Origin: DASZJY01 sp036260255
Lineage (GTDB): Bacteria > Actinomycetota > Acidimicrobiia > Acidimicrobiales > AC-14
Length of the DNA stretch: 58,197 nt
NCBI GenBank assembly: GCA_036260255.1
Contig: DATAAF010000099.1
Span: 1-58,197, forward strand
Direction of reading: 5' to 3'
The number at the start of each line of letters is the position of its first letter. Positions within the stretch are counted from its first letter, which is position 1. Made by a program: the position numbers and the translations under genes. The notes under the pieces are model-generated. The model did no database searches and was not told the DNA's origin. It was given only the letters and a program-made list of their open reading frames with translations. Shown here one piece after another: positions 23,989 to 32,050 of this stretch.

Positions 23989-24438
23989 GTGGACGTGAGG
24001 GAGCTCCTCGGGTCGGTTCCCGAGGTCGTGCCGCACAGCAGCCAACGGTCCGATCTGCGGTACGAGCTGGCCGAGGACCTCGTCGCCACCTTCGAAGCGG
24101 GAGACGTGGCCGTCCGGCCCCTCGATGCCGGTGACATCGACGACGCCTCCGCAGTCGTGCCCGTGTACCGCCGGGGCGATGGTGGAGGAGTGGTCGTGCC
24201 GACCGGCCGGGTCCTCGTCCGGTTCCCTGACGGCGACTCGGCCGACGCCCATCGCGACGAGCTGGCCGCTGCCGGCTACTACCTCGAGGAGGTCCTCGGC
24301 TACGCGCCCCAGGCGGGGTGGGTGCGGGCGACGAGCGGAAGGATCGCCGACACCCTCGGCCACCTCGACCGCCTGGAAGGGGTGCCCGGCATCGAGAACG
24401 TCGAGGTGCAGATGGTCGGCGAGGTGGGCCGGCGCTGA
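23989..24438 (+). CDS. Stand-alone homologue of the neighbouring subtilase prodomain-like region
   Basis: A 149-residue acidic protein from a GTG at 23989; a GTG at 23995 is also possible. No signal peptide. Residues 72-143 (GRVLVRFPDG, then a helix, GWVRATSGRIADTLGHLDRL and GIENVEVQMV) align in order and spacing with residues 103-174 of the subtilase (ENVFVKFEEG, a helix, AYFVGAPEGVGRRVFDVAGE, ELCHPEVV). The earlier part may correspond to the subtilase region before its prodomain. Free-standing prodomains act in other organisms as folding helpers and tight inhibitors of subtilases. It is divergent from the protease with hairpins between, and its stop faces the ligase gene 18 bases away. Role is inference. 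Confidence 0.65.
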   Translation: MDVRELLGSVPEVVPHSSQRSDLRYELAEDLVATFEAGDVAVRPLDAGDIDDASAVVPVYRRGDGGGVVVPTGRVLVRFPDGDSADAHRDELAAAGYYLEEVLGYAPQAGWVRATSGRIADTLGHLDRLEGVPGIENVEVQMVGEVGRR

Positions 24439-24455
24439 CCGCCGATCCGGCCGGG

Positions 24456-25646
24456 TCAGCCGGCCGCCTGCGCCGGGGGGACGGTGGCGGCGAGGACCTC
24501 GTTCAGGACGTCGTGGGTGTCCCGCCGGCGGGCGTAGGCGGCCCGCTGGCGGGACGCTCCGTTGCCCCGCCGCAGGATGCACCCCACCAGCTCGTTCACC
24601 TCGTCCCAGTCGCCGTGCGCCTCCAACCCGTCCTTCACGTGGTCGAGGAGCTCGCCGACCACCTCGGCGGCCGGACGCGTCTCCATGGCCGAGGGAGACA
24701 CCAGGTCGGCGCTCAACCCGTAGCGCCCGGCGCGCCACATGGCCGCCTTCAACACCTCCCGCCGCGGGCCGCCGTCGGGCTCCCCGTCGAGCGCCTGGTG
24801 AGCGCACGTCCACGCCAGCGCCCGGACGAGCCCGGCGATGGCGAGGCTGTGGTCGACCTCGAGGCACGCGTCGCAGGAGCGGAACTCGAGAGTCGGGTAA
24901 CGGATGGACGGCCGCACATACCAGTAGATGAACGTCGGGTCCTCGATCGCCTCGATGGCCTGGAGCTGGGCGACGAGCTCCTGGAACTCCGAGTAGGACG
25001 CGAGTCGCGGAGGCATGCCCGACGTCGGCCACCGCTGCCACACCTGGTGGCGGTAGCTCGCGTAGCCGGTGTCGAGGCTCCGCCAGAAGGGGGAGTTGGC
25101 GGACAGGGCGAGGAGGACGGCCAGCCACGGCCGCACCCGGTTCATGGTGTCGATGACGAGCTCCCGGTCGGCGATGCCGACGTGCACGTGGCAGCCGCAG
25201 ATCACCTGCTGACGGGCGACCATCTGGTAGGCGTCCTCCATGCGCCGGTACCGGTCGACGCGCACGTCGACCCGCTGGTCCTCCCAGTAGCCGAAGGGAT
25301 GGGCGCCCACCGCGGCGACCCGGTTGCCTACCTGCTCGGCCGCCGAGCTGAGCCCCCGACGCAACCGGGTCAGCTGGGAGCGCACCTCGGCCAACGTGGA
25401 GCACACCGGCGTGCCCACTTCGATCTGGCACAGGTTGAGCTCGGCGGCGACGGCGTCGCCCAACGCCGGCTCGGCCTGCAGCAACACCTGGTCGGCACGC
25501 GGCACCAGTGCACCCGACGCCCTGTCGACGACGAGGAACTCCTCCTCTACTCCGAGCGTCAGGGTGTCCGTTGGGGCTCCGTTCCCTCGCCGAGCGCACG
25601 GCACCGCGCCGCACCCTCGACCGGGCAAGGGCGGCCGTTCGCCCAT
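24456..25646 (-). CDS. YbdK-type carboxylate-amine ligase (glutamate-cysteine ligase family 2)
   Basis: A 396-residue member of the GCS2 family, which joins the gamma-carboxyl of glutamate to an amine using ATP. Signatures: TLGVEEEFLVVDRASGAL (residues about 30-45), LCQIEVGTPVCSTLAEVRSQ, QQVICGCHVHVGIADREL (metal and substrate ligands) and LEFRSCDACLEVDHSLAIAG. The N-terminal 25 residues before the family start are arginine-rich and probably not conserved; a GTG at 25604 is an alternative start. The gene is divergent from the asparagine-synthase-like gene. That pairing suggests the ligase supplies a gamma-glutamyl unit to the osmolyte pathway, which is inference. Confidence 0.88.
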   Translation of the reverse strand: MGERPPLPGRGCGAVPCARRGNGAPTDTLTLGVEEEFLVVDRASGALVPRADQVLLQAEPALGDAVAAELNLCQIEVGTPVCSTLAEVRSQLTRLRRGLSSAAEQVGNRVAAVGAHPFGYWEDQRVDVRVDRYRRMEDAYQMVARQQVICGCHVHVGIADRELVIDTMNRVRPWLAVLLALSANSPFWRSLDTGYASYRHQVWQRWPTSGMPPRLASYSEFQELVAQLQAIEAIEDPTFIYWYVRPSIRYPTLEFRSCDACLEVDHSLAIAGLVRALAWTCAHQALDGEPDGGPRREVLKAAMWRAGRYGLSADLVSPSAMETRPAAEVVGELLDHVKDGLEAHGDWDEVNELVGCILRRGNGASRQRAAYARRRDTHDVLNEVLAATVPPAQAAG

Positions 25647-25718
25647 GGTCGCCCAGGCCGTCGGCTACGGTCAATGCGGGCGCGGCCCGCGTCCGACGCT
25701 CTTCATCGCCCGGAAATC

Positions 25719-25730
25719 GTGTGTTCACAC
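25719..25730. promoter_or_regulatory. Palindrome between the ligase and osmolyte genes
   Basis: GTGTG-TT-CACAC is a perfect inverted repeat in the 164-base divergent intergenic region. It could serve as an operator shared by the ligase gene and the amidotransferase operon. Its half-site (TTCACA) resembles that of the PadR palindrome at 29456, which is a weak hint that PadR may control the cluster. Confidence 0.3.
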
Positions 25731-25810
25731 CGCCGGGCACAACGTGACGAAGATGATTCACCCCTCGTCCCTGCCAGCGGCCCGGACCGCCATCGCCCCG
25801 AGGAGGTCGC

Positions 25811-27589
25811 GTGTGCGGCATCAGCGGTGAGCTGCGGTTCGACGGCCGGATGGCCCAGCCCGACCTGGTGGCCCGCATGTCCGAGCGGCTCGCCTCTCGG
25901 GGGCCGGACGGGGCTGGGGTCTGGGCGTCGGGCGGGGCCGCCCTCGGCCACCGCCGGCTGGCGATCATCGACCTGTCCCGCAAGGGCGACCAGCCCATGG
26001 TCGACTCGGAGCTCGGCCTGACCATCGTCTTCAACGGCTGCATCTACAACCACAAGGAGCTCCGCCGGGAGCTCGAGGCCTCCGGCTACCGCTTCTTCTC
26101 CACCAGCGACACCGAGGTGGTGCTCAAGGCCTTCCACTGCTGGGGCGACAAGTTCCTCGACCGGCTGGCGGGCATGTTCGCCTTCTGCATCGTCGAGCGG
26201 GACACCGGCAGGGCGGTGCTGGCCCGCGACCGGCTGGGCATCAAGCCGCTGTACCTGGCCGAGCGCCCGGGGTCCCTTCGCTTCGCGTCGACCCTGCCTG
26301 CCCTCACCTCGGTCGGCGACGTCGACTGCAGCGTCGACCCCGTCGGCCTGCACCACTACCTCACGTTCCACGCCGTGGTCCCCGCACCTCGCACGATCCT
26401 CAAGGGCGTCACCAAGCTGGCTCCGGCGACGATGCTGGAGGTCGAGCCCGACGGGCGGCAGCGCGAGGTGCGCTACTGGGAGCCGACCCACCGGCCCGAC
26501 GGCGCCTTCGCCTGGGACTCGCCCGAGGAGTGGTTCGAGGCGGTGGGGGCGGCGCTGCGCCTGGCCGTCGAGCGCCGGTTGGTGGCGGACGTGCCCGTCG
26601 GTGTGCTGCTCTCGGGCGGGCTCGACTCGAGCCTGATCGTCGGTCTGCTCCGCGAGCGCGGCCAGAGCGAGCTCTCGACCTTCAGCATCGGCTTCGACAC
26701 CCTGGGCGAGGAGGACGGCGACGAGTTCCGGTGGTCGGACATCGTCGCCGAGCACTTCGAGACCGACCACCACAAGATCCGGGTCCCTACCAGCGAGGTC
26801 CTCGAGGCGCTGCCGGCGACGGTGGCAGCCATGAGCGAGCCGATGGTCAGCCACGACGTCGTCGCCTTCTTCCTCCTGTCCAGGGAGGTGTCCAAGCACG
26901 TGAAGGTGGTGCAGTCGGGCCAGGGCGCCGACGAGGTGTTCGGCGGCTACCACTGGTACCAGAAGCTCGAGGAGGCGACGGGCGACGGTGTCGACGAGTA
27001 CGCCTCGGTGTTCTTCGACCGTGACCACCGCGCCGTCGCCGAGGTCGTCAACCCGGAGTACCTGCCCGACACCGACGTCAGCCGGGAGTTCGTCGCTGGG
27101 CACTTCGCCCAACCCGGCGCAGCCACGCCGGTGGAGCGGGCCCTTCGTATCGACACGCAGGTGATGCTGGTCGAGGACCCGGTCAAGCGGGTGGACAACA
27201 CCACCATGGCGTGGGGCCTGGAGGCGCGGGTGCCCTTCCTCGACCACGAGGTGGTCGAGGTGGCGGCGGCGTGCCCGTCCGAGCTCAAGCTGGCCCAGGA
27301 CGGCAAGGGCATCCTCAAGGACCTGGGCCGCAAGGTGATCCCGAGCGAGGTGATCGACCGGCCCAAGGGGTACTTCTCGGTGCCCCCGCTGATCCACCTC
27401 GAAGGGCCCTACGTGGACCTCCTGCGTGACGCCCTCGTCAGCCCGGCGGCCAGCGACCGGGCGCTGTTCCGCCCCGAGCACGTCCAGCACGTGCTCGACC
27501 ACCCCAACGACCTGACAACCCTGCGCTACAACAAGCTCTGGGAGCTCGGACTGCTCGAGCTGTGGCTGCAGAGCCACGACATCCCGTGA
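25811..27589 (+). CDS. Asparagine synthase-like amidotransferase of NAGGN type
   Basis: A 592-residue two-domain enzyme. The GTG start is followed directly by TGC, so Cys2 becomes the N-terminal nucleophile of the glutaminase domain (MCGISGELRFDG, RGPDGAG, DTEVVLKAF). The synthetase domain has the pyrophosphate loop VLLSGGLDSSLIVGLL (about residue 265). Length and neighbours match the amidotransferase that converts N-acetylglutaminylglutamine to its amide in the NAGGN osmoprotectant pathway (TIGR03104 type). A GGAGG box precedes the start. It heads a three-gene operon with a C26 hydrolase and an ATP-grasp ligase. A general asparagine synthase is the alternative. Confidence 0.88.
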   Translation: MCGISGELRFDGRMAQPDLVARMSERLASRGPDGAGVWASGGAALGHRRLAIIDLSRKGDQPMVDSELGLTIVFNGCIYNHKELRRELEASGYRFFSTSDTEVVLKAFHCWGDKFLDRLAGMFAFCIVERDTGRAVLARDRLGIKPLYLAERPGSLRFASTLPALTSVGDVDCSVDPVGLHHYLTFHAVVPAPRTILKGVTKLAPATMLEVEPDGRQREVRYWEPTHRPDGAFAWDSPEEWFEAVGAALRLAVERRLVADVPVGVLLSGGLDSSLIVGLLRERGQSELSTFSIGFDTLGEEDGDEFRWSDIVAEHFETDHHKIRVPTSEVLEALPATVAAMSEPMVSHDVVAFFLLSREVSKHVKVVQSGQGADEVFGGYHWYQKLEEATGDGVDEYASVFFDRDHRAVAEVVNPEYLPDTDVSREFVAGHFAQPGAATPVERALRIDTQVMLVEDPVKRVDNTTMAWGLEARVPFLDHEVVEVAAACPSELKLAQDGKGILKDLGRKVIPSEVIDRPKGYFSVPPLIHLEGPYVDLLRDALVSPAASDRALFRPEHVQHVLDHPNDLTTLRYNKLWELGLLELWLQSHDIP

Positions 27590-27658
27590 CGGTGGGGAGG
27601 GCCCTCACCTATCATCCAGCCTTTGCCGAGAGGTAACACGATGGAAACGTTTCTCGCC

Positions 27659-27670
27659 TAGGTTCACCCC
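27659..27670 (+). promoter_or_regulatory. Possible -10 box of a leaderless transcript
   Basis: TAGGTT lies six bases before the ATG at 27671, the geometry of leaderless actinobacterial transcripts. No ribosome site is seen before this ATG. An alternative is a six-codon leader frame (METFLA, 27641-27661) with a GAGAGG site, ending nine bases before the gene. No clear -35 box is visible. Confidence 0.3.
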
Positions 27671-28438
27671 ATGAGGCCGCGGATCGGGATCACAACCTCT
27701 CCGAGTCTCCACGAGGGCCGCTTCTCCGAAGCGCTCGATCGCGCGTACGTGACGGCCGTGCTCCGCGCCGGAGCCCTGCCGCTCGTGCTGCCCGTCCTCG
27801 ACCCCAGCAGGGCGGCGGCGGTGGCGGCCTGCCTCGACGGCATCGTCTTCACCGGGGGCGGCGATGTCGACCCCGCCCTCTACGGAGGCGACCCGGTCCC
27901 CGAGCTCCGAGGTGTCAACGCCCGGCGAGATGCCTACGAGCTCGCCCTGGTCCGCCAGGCGCTCGACCTGGCGCTGCCCATGCTCGGCACCTGCCGGGGG
28001 TGCCAGCTCTTGAACGTCGCCATGGGCGGCACCCTCGTGCCCCACCTCCCCAACAGCGACGGCCGCCACTGCGCCCGCGACCGGTGGGCCGAGCCGGTGC
28101 ACAACGTGTCGGTGCTCGAGGGAACCCTCCTGCGAACCGTCCTCGGGAGCGAGGTCATCGGGGTCAACTCGCTGCACCACCAGGCGGTGGCGGAGCTGGG
28201 GACGGGCTTGCGGGCCGTCGCCTGGGCCGACGACGGCGTAATCGAAGCGGTGGAGGGCGTCGACGGCAGGCGGGTCCTGGCCGTCCAGTGGCATCCCGAG
28301 CTGCTCCTCACCCCGCCGGGCAACGCCACTCTGTTCCGCTGGCTCGTCGAGGAGGCCCGCCGGCCCGGGTCCGTCGATCCGGGCGGGGCGGTGACGGAGG
28401 ACGCCGAGGCGGGCGCGCTCGCCGGGGCGGCGGCCTGA
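27671..28438 (+). CDS. Class I glutamine amidotransferase-like hydrolase (peptidase C26, PuuD-like)
   Basis: A 255-residue protein of the gamma-glutamyl-gamma-aminobutyrate hydrolase group. It shows RPRIGITTSPSLHEGRFSEA at the start, GGGDVDPALYGGDPVPEL, the nucleophile in LGTCRGCQLLNVAMGG (Cys near residue 107) and HWHPE-like VQWHPELL (His near 207). Family members cleave gamma-glutamyl bonds. Within this cluster it may recycle or remodel a gamma-glutamyl intermediate. Its end overlaps the apparent start of the ATP-grasp gene. Confidence 0.85.
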   Translation: MRPRIGITTSPSLHEGRFSEALDRAYVTAVLRAGALPLVLPVLDPSRAAAVAACLDGIVFTGGGDVDPALYGGDPVPELRGVNARRDAYELALVRQALDLALPMLGTCRGCQLLNVAMGGTLVPHLPNSDGRHCARDRWAEPVHNVSVLEGTLLRTVLGSEVIGVNSLHHQAVAELGTGLRAVAWADDGVIEAVEGVDGRRVLAVQWHPELLLTPPGNATLFRWLVEEARRPGSVDPGGAVTEDAEAGALAGAAA

Positions 28439-29397
28439 ACGAGCTGCCGCGTCCCGCGGGCTACGACGAGCTCAACTCCTACAGCCGGATCATCGTCGAC
28501 GAGGCGCTCCGCCGCGGGATCGAGGTGCAGGTGCTCGACGCGCGCCAGGGCGAGGTGGTCCTCTCACACGACGGACGCCGAGTGACGACCCTGGAGTCGC
28601 TGTCGGCGCTCACAACCGCCGTCGCCTTCAAGCGCTGCCACTCCAAGTCCCACACCCGCAGGGTCCTCGAGGACGCCGGTCTGCGGGTGCCTCGCGGGCG
28701 GTTGGCAACGTTCGACGACGGCGACGCCGCCTTCCTCGAGGAGTGCAAGGAGATGGTCGTCAAGCCCGACCGGGGCGAAGGCGGCCAGGGTCTGACCGTG
28801 GGTGTCACCGATCGCCGGGCCCTCGAGACTGCGCTGGCGGCGGCCCGGGCGGTGTGCCCGGAAGTCCTCCTGGAGCAACGGGTCGACGGCGAGGACGTGC
28901 GGGTCATCGTGATCGGTGACGACGTGGTGGCCGCCGCCGTGCGCTGCCCGCCGATCGTCACCGGCGACGGCGAACGGACGGTCGCCGAGCTCGTCGAGTC
29001 GCTGAGCCGGTCGCGGGCCGAGGCGACGGGCGGTGCCGCCCGGGTCCCCCTCGACGACAAGACGCTGGAGGTTGTGCGGGCGGGGGGCTACGAGCCCGAC
29101 ACCGTCCTGCCCGAGGGCGTCTCCCTCGCCGTCCGCCGCACCGCCAATGTCCATACCGGCGGCACTATCGAGGACGTCACACCGCGGCTCCACCCCGAGC
29201 TCGCCGCCGTCGCGGTGGCGGCGGCGAGGGCCATCGAGATCCCGGTGGTGGGCATCGACCTCATGGTCCCCGCCGTCGACGGCCCCGAATACACGATCAT
29301 CGAAGCCAACGAGCAGCCGGGTCTGGCCAACCACGAGCCCCAGCCGACGGCCCAGCGCTTCGTCGACCTGCTCTTCCCGGAAACCTCCTCTTCATGA
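28435..29397 (+). CDS. ATP-grasp ligase resembling N-acetylglutaminylglutamine synthetase, lacking the GNAT domain
   Basis: About 320 residues. The ATP-grasp core shows MVVKPDRGEGGQGLTVGVTD, VLLEQRVDGEDVRVIVIGDD, VRRTANVHTGGTIEDVTPRL and IIEANEQPGLANHEPQPTAQ. The last two blocks are characteristic of the NAGGN synthetase ligase half. That enzyme normally carries an N-terminal acetyltransferase domain; here it is absent. No ATG, GTG or TTG occurs near the natural N-terminus (ELPRPAGYDELNSYSR). The best start is a CTG at 28435 overlapping the preceding stop (CTGA), so the start is uncertain. Expected reaction: ATP-dependent peptide bond formation between two glutamine-type residues. Confidence 0.82.
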   Translation: MNELPRPAGYDELNSYSRIIVDEALRRGIEVQVLDARQGEVVLSHDGRRVTTLESLSALTTAVAFKRCHSKSHTRRVLEDAGLRVPRGRLATFDDGDAAFLEECKEMVVKPDRGEGGQGLTVGVTDRRALETALAAARAVCPEVLLEQRVDGEDVRVIVIGDDVVAAAVRCPPIVTGDGERTVAELVESLSRSRAEATGGAARVPLDDKTLEVVRAGGYEPDTVLPEGVSLAVRRTANVHTGGTIEDVTPRLHPELAAVAVAAARAIEIPVVGIDLMVPAVDGPEYTIIEANEQPGLANHEPQPTAQRFVDLLFPETSSS

Positions 29398-29455
29398 GGC
29401 GGTAACCGCAAATCCCCACCAGCCCGCTCGGCCGCCTGGTAGGGTCTTGGTAGGC

Positions 29456-29473
29456 TTGTGAATCCGTTCACAA
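29456..29473. promoter_or_regulatory. Palindromic operator upstream of the PadR gene
   Basis: TTGTGAA-TCCG-TTCACAA is a perfect seven-base inverted repeat, about 25 bases before the PadR start codon. PadR proteins usually repress their own promoter through such palindromes, so this is a good candidate autoregulatory site. Confidence 0.65.
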
Positions 29474-29497
29474 ACGCGGGTCGAGAGGAGACAGGAG

Positions 29498-29869
29498 ATG
29501 AGCAGCAGGGTGGAGCCCGCTCCGATCGTCATCAGCGGCAGCTACCTCCGTTGCTGCCTGCTGTTGCTGATCGCCGAGGCGCCGGCGCACGGCTACGACC
29601 TGGCCGATCGGCTCTCCGGCCTCGGGCTGGCCGACGTCGACTCCGCCGCGGTGTACCGGGCCCTGCGGGCGCTCGACGAGGAGGGGCTCGTGGAGTCGTG
29701 GTGGGAGGAGTCGGGCTCAGGGCCCGTCCGCCGCCGCTACCGCATCAGCGCCGAGGGCCTCACCTGCTTGGAGGCCTGGGCGGCGAGCGTGGGGCAGAGC
29801 GCATCGCGGCTGAGCTCGTTCGTCGCCCGCCACCGTCGCCTCCGAGCGGTCTCCGCCGTGGGTGCCTGA
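29498..29869 (+). CDS. PadR-family transcriptional regulator
   Basis: A 123-residue regulator. The winged helix has CCLLLLIAEAPAHGYDLADR, then DVDSAAVYRALRALDEEGLV and RRRYRISAEGLTCLEAW, all classic PadR. The C-terminal dimerisation helix is short. A strong GAGAGGAGACAGGAG ribosome site precedes the ATG and a perfect palindrome lies upstream. It follows the osmolyte operon on the same strand with a 100-base gap. The effector is unknown. Confidence 0.9.
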   Translation: MSSRVEPAPIVISGSYLRCCLLLLIAEAPAHGYDLADRLSGLGLADVDSAAVYRALRALDEEGLVESWWEESGSGPVRRRYRISAEGLTCLEAWAASVGQSASRLSSFVARHRRLRAVSAVGA

Positions 29870-30043
29870 CCGCGGGCCGATCACGAGCGGCCGCGCCTGA
29901 TGGCGAGGGTGCAGTGGACGTCGCGCCGTCGGAGAAGCCGCGCCTGATCACTCGGTCGTCGACGCCCGCCGGCCGTCCTCCTGCCAGGCGCTCCTCCGGG
30001 CGCCGCGCCGGGGTGGCCGGGTAGGCGGACCGGCCCAGGGGTA

Positions 30044-30069
30044 GGTCGGAGGCATGTCCACCTCCGACC
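30044..30069 (+). promoter_or_regulatory. Hairpin enclosing the ribosome site and start codon
   Basis: GGTCGGAGG (30044-30052) pairs perfectly with CCTCCGACC (30061-30069) across an eight-base loop holding the ATG at 30054. In mRNA the stem would hide the GGAGG ribosome site, giving a simple translational switch or low constitutive translation of the small gene. Confidence 0.5.
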
Positions 30070-30314
30070 AGCCACCGCCCATCCCCCGAGACCTGGCCGA
30101 GGACGAGCCCGACCTGCCGTCGGACGAGGAGCTGGACGCCATGGCGCCGCCCCTCCCGCCCCTCGGCACCGACCCGATGGACCCCATGCCGCCGGTGGCG
30201 CCGGGTCCCGAGGACAGCCGCCCTCCGATCGAAGGGGCGCCCCGCCCGGCGGCGACGCTCGACGACATGGCCCAGGCGGTCGACGAGGATCAGGCGCCCG
30301 GGGCCCCCGCCTGA
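30054..30314 (+). CDS. Small acidic proline-rich disordered protein
   Basis: An 86-residue protein with many Pro, Asp and Glu and almost no hydrophobic core (DLPSDEELDAMAPPLPPLG). It is probably unstructured. A GGAGG box lies close to the ATG but inside a perfect hairpin. No homologous family recognised. Codon use resembles the neighbours, which supports it being real. Function unknown. Confidence 0.5.
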   Translation: MSTSDQPPPIPRDLAEDEPDLPSDEELDAMAPPLPPLGTDPMDPMPPVAPGPEDSRPPIEGAPRPAATLDDMAQAVDEDQAPGAPA

Positions 30315-30338
30315 CCGAGTCCCCGCACCCGGCTGGAG

Positions 30339-30542
30339 TCAGCCGGCCGGGTCGGAACGGAAGTCGAGGATCTGCTCGGGAGGGGAGAACCCGGCTTCGA
30401 GCGAGAGCCCGTGAGCGTCCCGGACGTGCTCTCGGAACCACCGGTCGAAGGTCAAGCAACCGAAGAGCGTCCACTGGACGTCTGGCCGACCGTACAGTCG
30501 CAGCGAGTGTCGACAGCGACAGGTCGCAAGAGGTGGGACCAC
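30339..30542 (-). other. Possible short coding fragment in a 355-base gap
   Basis: A minus-strand frame ends with VQWTLFGCLTFDRWFREHVR and SLEAGFSPPEQILDF, which looks more protein-like than chance frames. It has no clear ribosome site, and I do not recognise it. The rest of the gap 30315-30668 shows nothing else. Confidence 0.25.
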
Positions 30543-30668
30543 GAACTTCGTCGCATCATTTGTCTCTTGGCGCCACCGGCGGCGATCGAAGTTGCGTTCG
30601 CTCGCCGCCCGGCAGCGCGATGGTGCTCTTCCCGGCGCTCGTTCAGCGCCGCTGTGGTTGCAGACGGC

Positions 30669-31295
30669 TCAGCCGCAGCTGGGCCACGGGTTCGAGCCTC
30701 GCTGGCTCCGGAGCTGGCTGGCCCGTGCGTCCTGCTCAGCCGGCGACGCCGCGGCCGGATCGCCACTGCCGCCCACCGAGTGCCACGTCTGGCGGTCGAA
30801 CTGGTAGGCGCCGCGGTAACGGCCGCCGGGGCTCACCGCCCGGTAGTCGCCGCCGGACTCACAGGCCCGAATGGCGGACAGCGCCCCGCCACCGGAAGGG
30901 TTGGCCTCGACGGCGTTGGTACGCATCGCTCGCGGGCGAACGGCACTCGGCGCCTGGGGCGGCGGCCCGGGCGCAGGCCCAGCGGCGGAACCGAGGCTGG
31001 CGAGCAGGTCGGCGGGGACGGCCACGGGCACCAACGGGATGTCGAGGACCTGGCCAACCTCGATCGCGTCAGGGTCGGCGACGATGTCGCGGTTGACGGC
31101 GAAGATCTCGACCCAGCGGTGCGACGTGCCCAGCTCGGCCTGGGAGATCCGCGAGAGGCTCTCGCCGGCGGCGACCGTGTGGGGCCGCGAGGTGGGCTGA
31201 TCGGTGGGCGGGGCGGCGTCCTCGGCTGAGGCAACACCGGTGCCCGCGAGCACGGCTCCCGCCGAGAACGCGGCGAAACAAAGGGTCTTTTTCAT
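30669..31295 (-). CDS. Resuscitation-promoting factor-like LysM/transglycosylase protein
   Basis: A 208-residue secreted protein. Residues 1-24 are a signal peptide ending ASA. A LysM module (HTVAAGESLSRISQAELGTS...VGQVLDIPLV, about 39-90) binds peptidoglycan. A Pro-rich linker follows. Residues 137-208 are an Rpf catalytic domain with the essential Glu in AIRACESGGDYRAVSPGG (E146) and GAYQFDRQTWHSVGGSGDP. Rpf proteins are lytic, lysozyme-like enzymes that reawaken dormant actinobacteria. I looked for a c-di-AMP riboswitch upstream, common for rpf genes, and saw none. Confidence 0.9.
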   Translation of the reverse strand: MKKTLCFAAFSAGAVLAGTGVASAEDAAPPTDQPTSRPHTVAAGESLSRISQAELGTSHRWVEIFAVNRDIVADPDAIEVGQVLDIPLVPVAVPADLLASLGSAAGPAPGPPPQAPSAVRPRAMRTNAVEANPSGGGALSAIRACESGGDYRAVSPGGRYRGAYQFDRQTWHSVGGSGDPAAASPAEQDARASQLRSQRGSNPWPSCG

Positions 31296-32050
31296 GGATC
31301 GCTCCGAATCTGTGGATTAGCTCGTTCCGGCCGCGGCGATGCTGCGGCGGAATGTCTGATTGGCCCCGCCCCCTCAGGCCCGGGCGCAGCTCTCCCTACC
31401 ACTGATCATCGCAGGGAGGTGCGCCGGGGCGACCGGGGGCGCAGGCGGCAAGGCCGCGCCTTGTGGCGACCAGCGCAGTGTCTAGTCGCTTGTGAACGCG
31501 AGCGCAAGGCGGAGTCGGGGAAGCGGAGGCCACAGGCCCGTGTCCACGCTCGTCGTGCCAGCGACGTAGCCGGGCGCCCCTGCTGCCTGGAACGGGGTTC
31601 TGCTGGACCGGGCCGTCGGGCGGATTCCACGGGGGGCCACGATGCCCGAGACCACGGCCATTCGGAAAAGGCTGGCGACCATTTCCGATCAGCGCCACGT
31701 CGACGAGTCGGCTCATCGCGGGCACATCGATTGGCAGGGCTGGTTCCGAGTACCTCCTATGGAGGAGTGAACCCAGCCGCCGGCTGCGGTGGCAGAAGCC
31801 TTGTCGGCGAGCACTTGCCGCGCCAAGCGACGGCCGACCTCCCAGCCGAAGCTCAAGATAGGGTCACCTCCATCGACGTTGCACGAAGAGCGAGCGTGAG
31901 AGGGCCGACGGCCCGAGACCCGAAGCCTCGACGCTCCCGCCCTTCCGCTGTTGAAGCTCTTCGAGCGCCCGGGCGCGTCGTAATTCGTTTGGAACGTCAA
32001 GGGCGGCTGCACCTCGGGCGGTTCCCCACCGACAGCCAAGGAGGTTCTGC
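31296..32050. other. 755-base intergenic region with nothing recognised
   Basis: Frames on both strands lack family motifs and ribosome sites. The last 12 bases hold the AAGGAGG ribosome site of the zinc finger gene. A promoter for that operon must lie here, but I cannot place it. Confidence 0.5.

Noticed and set aside
31296..31500. Search for a c-di-AMP (ydaO) riboswitch upstream of the Rpf-like gene
   Set aside because: None of the conserved ydaO blocks could be found in the leader.
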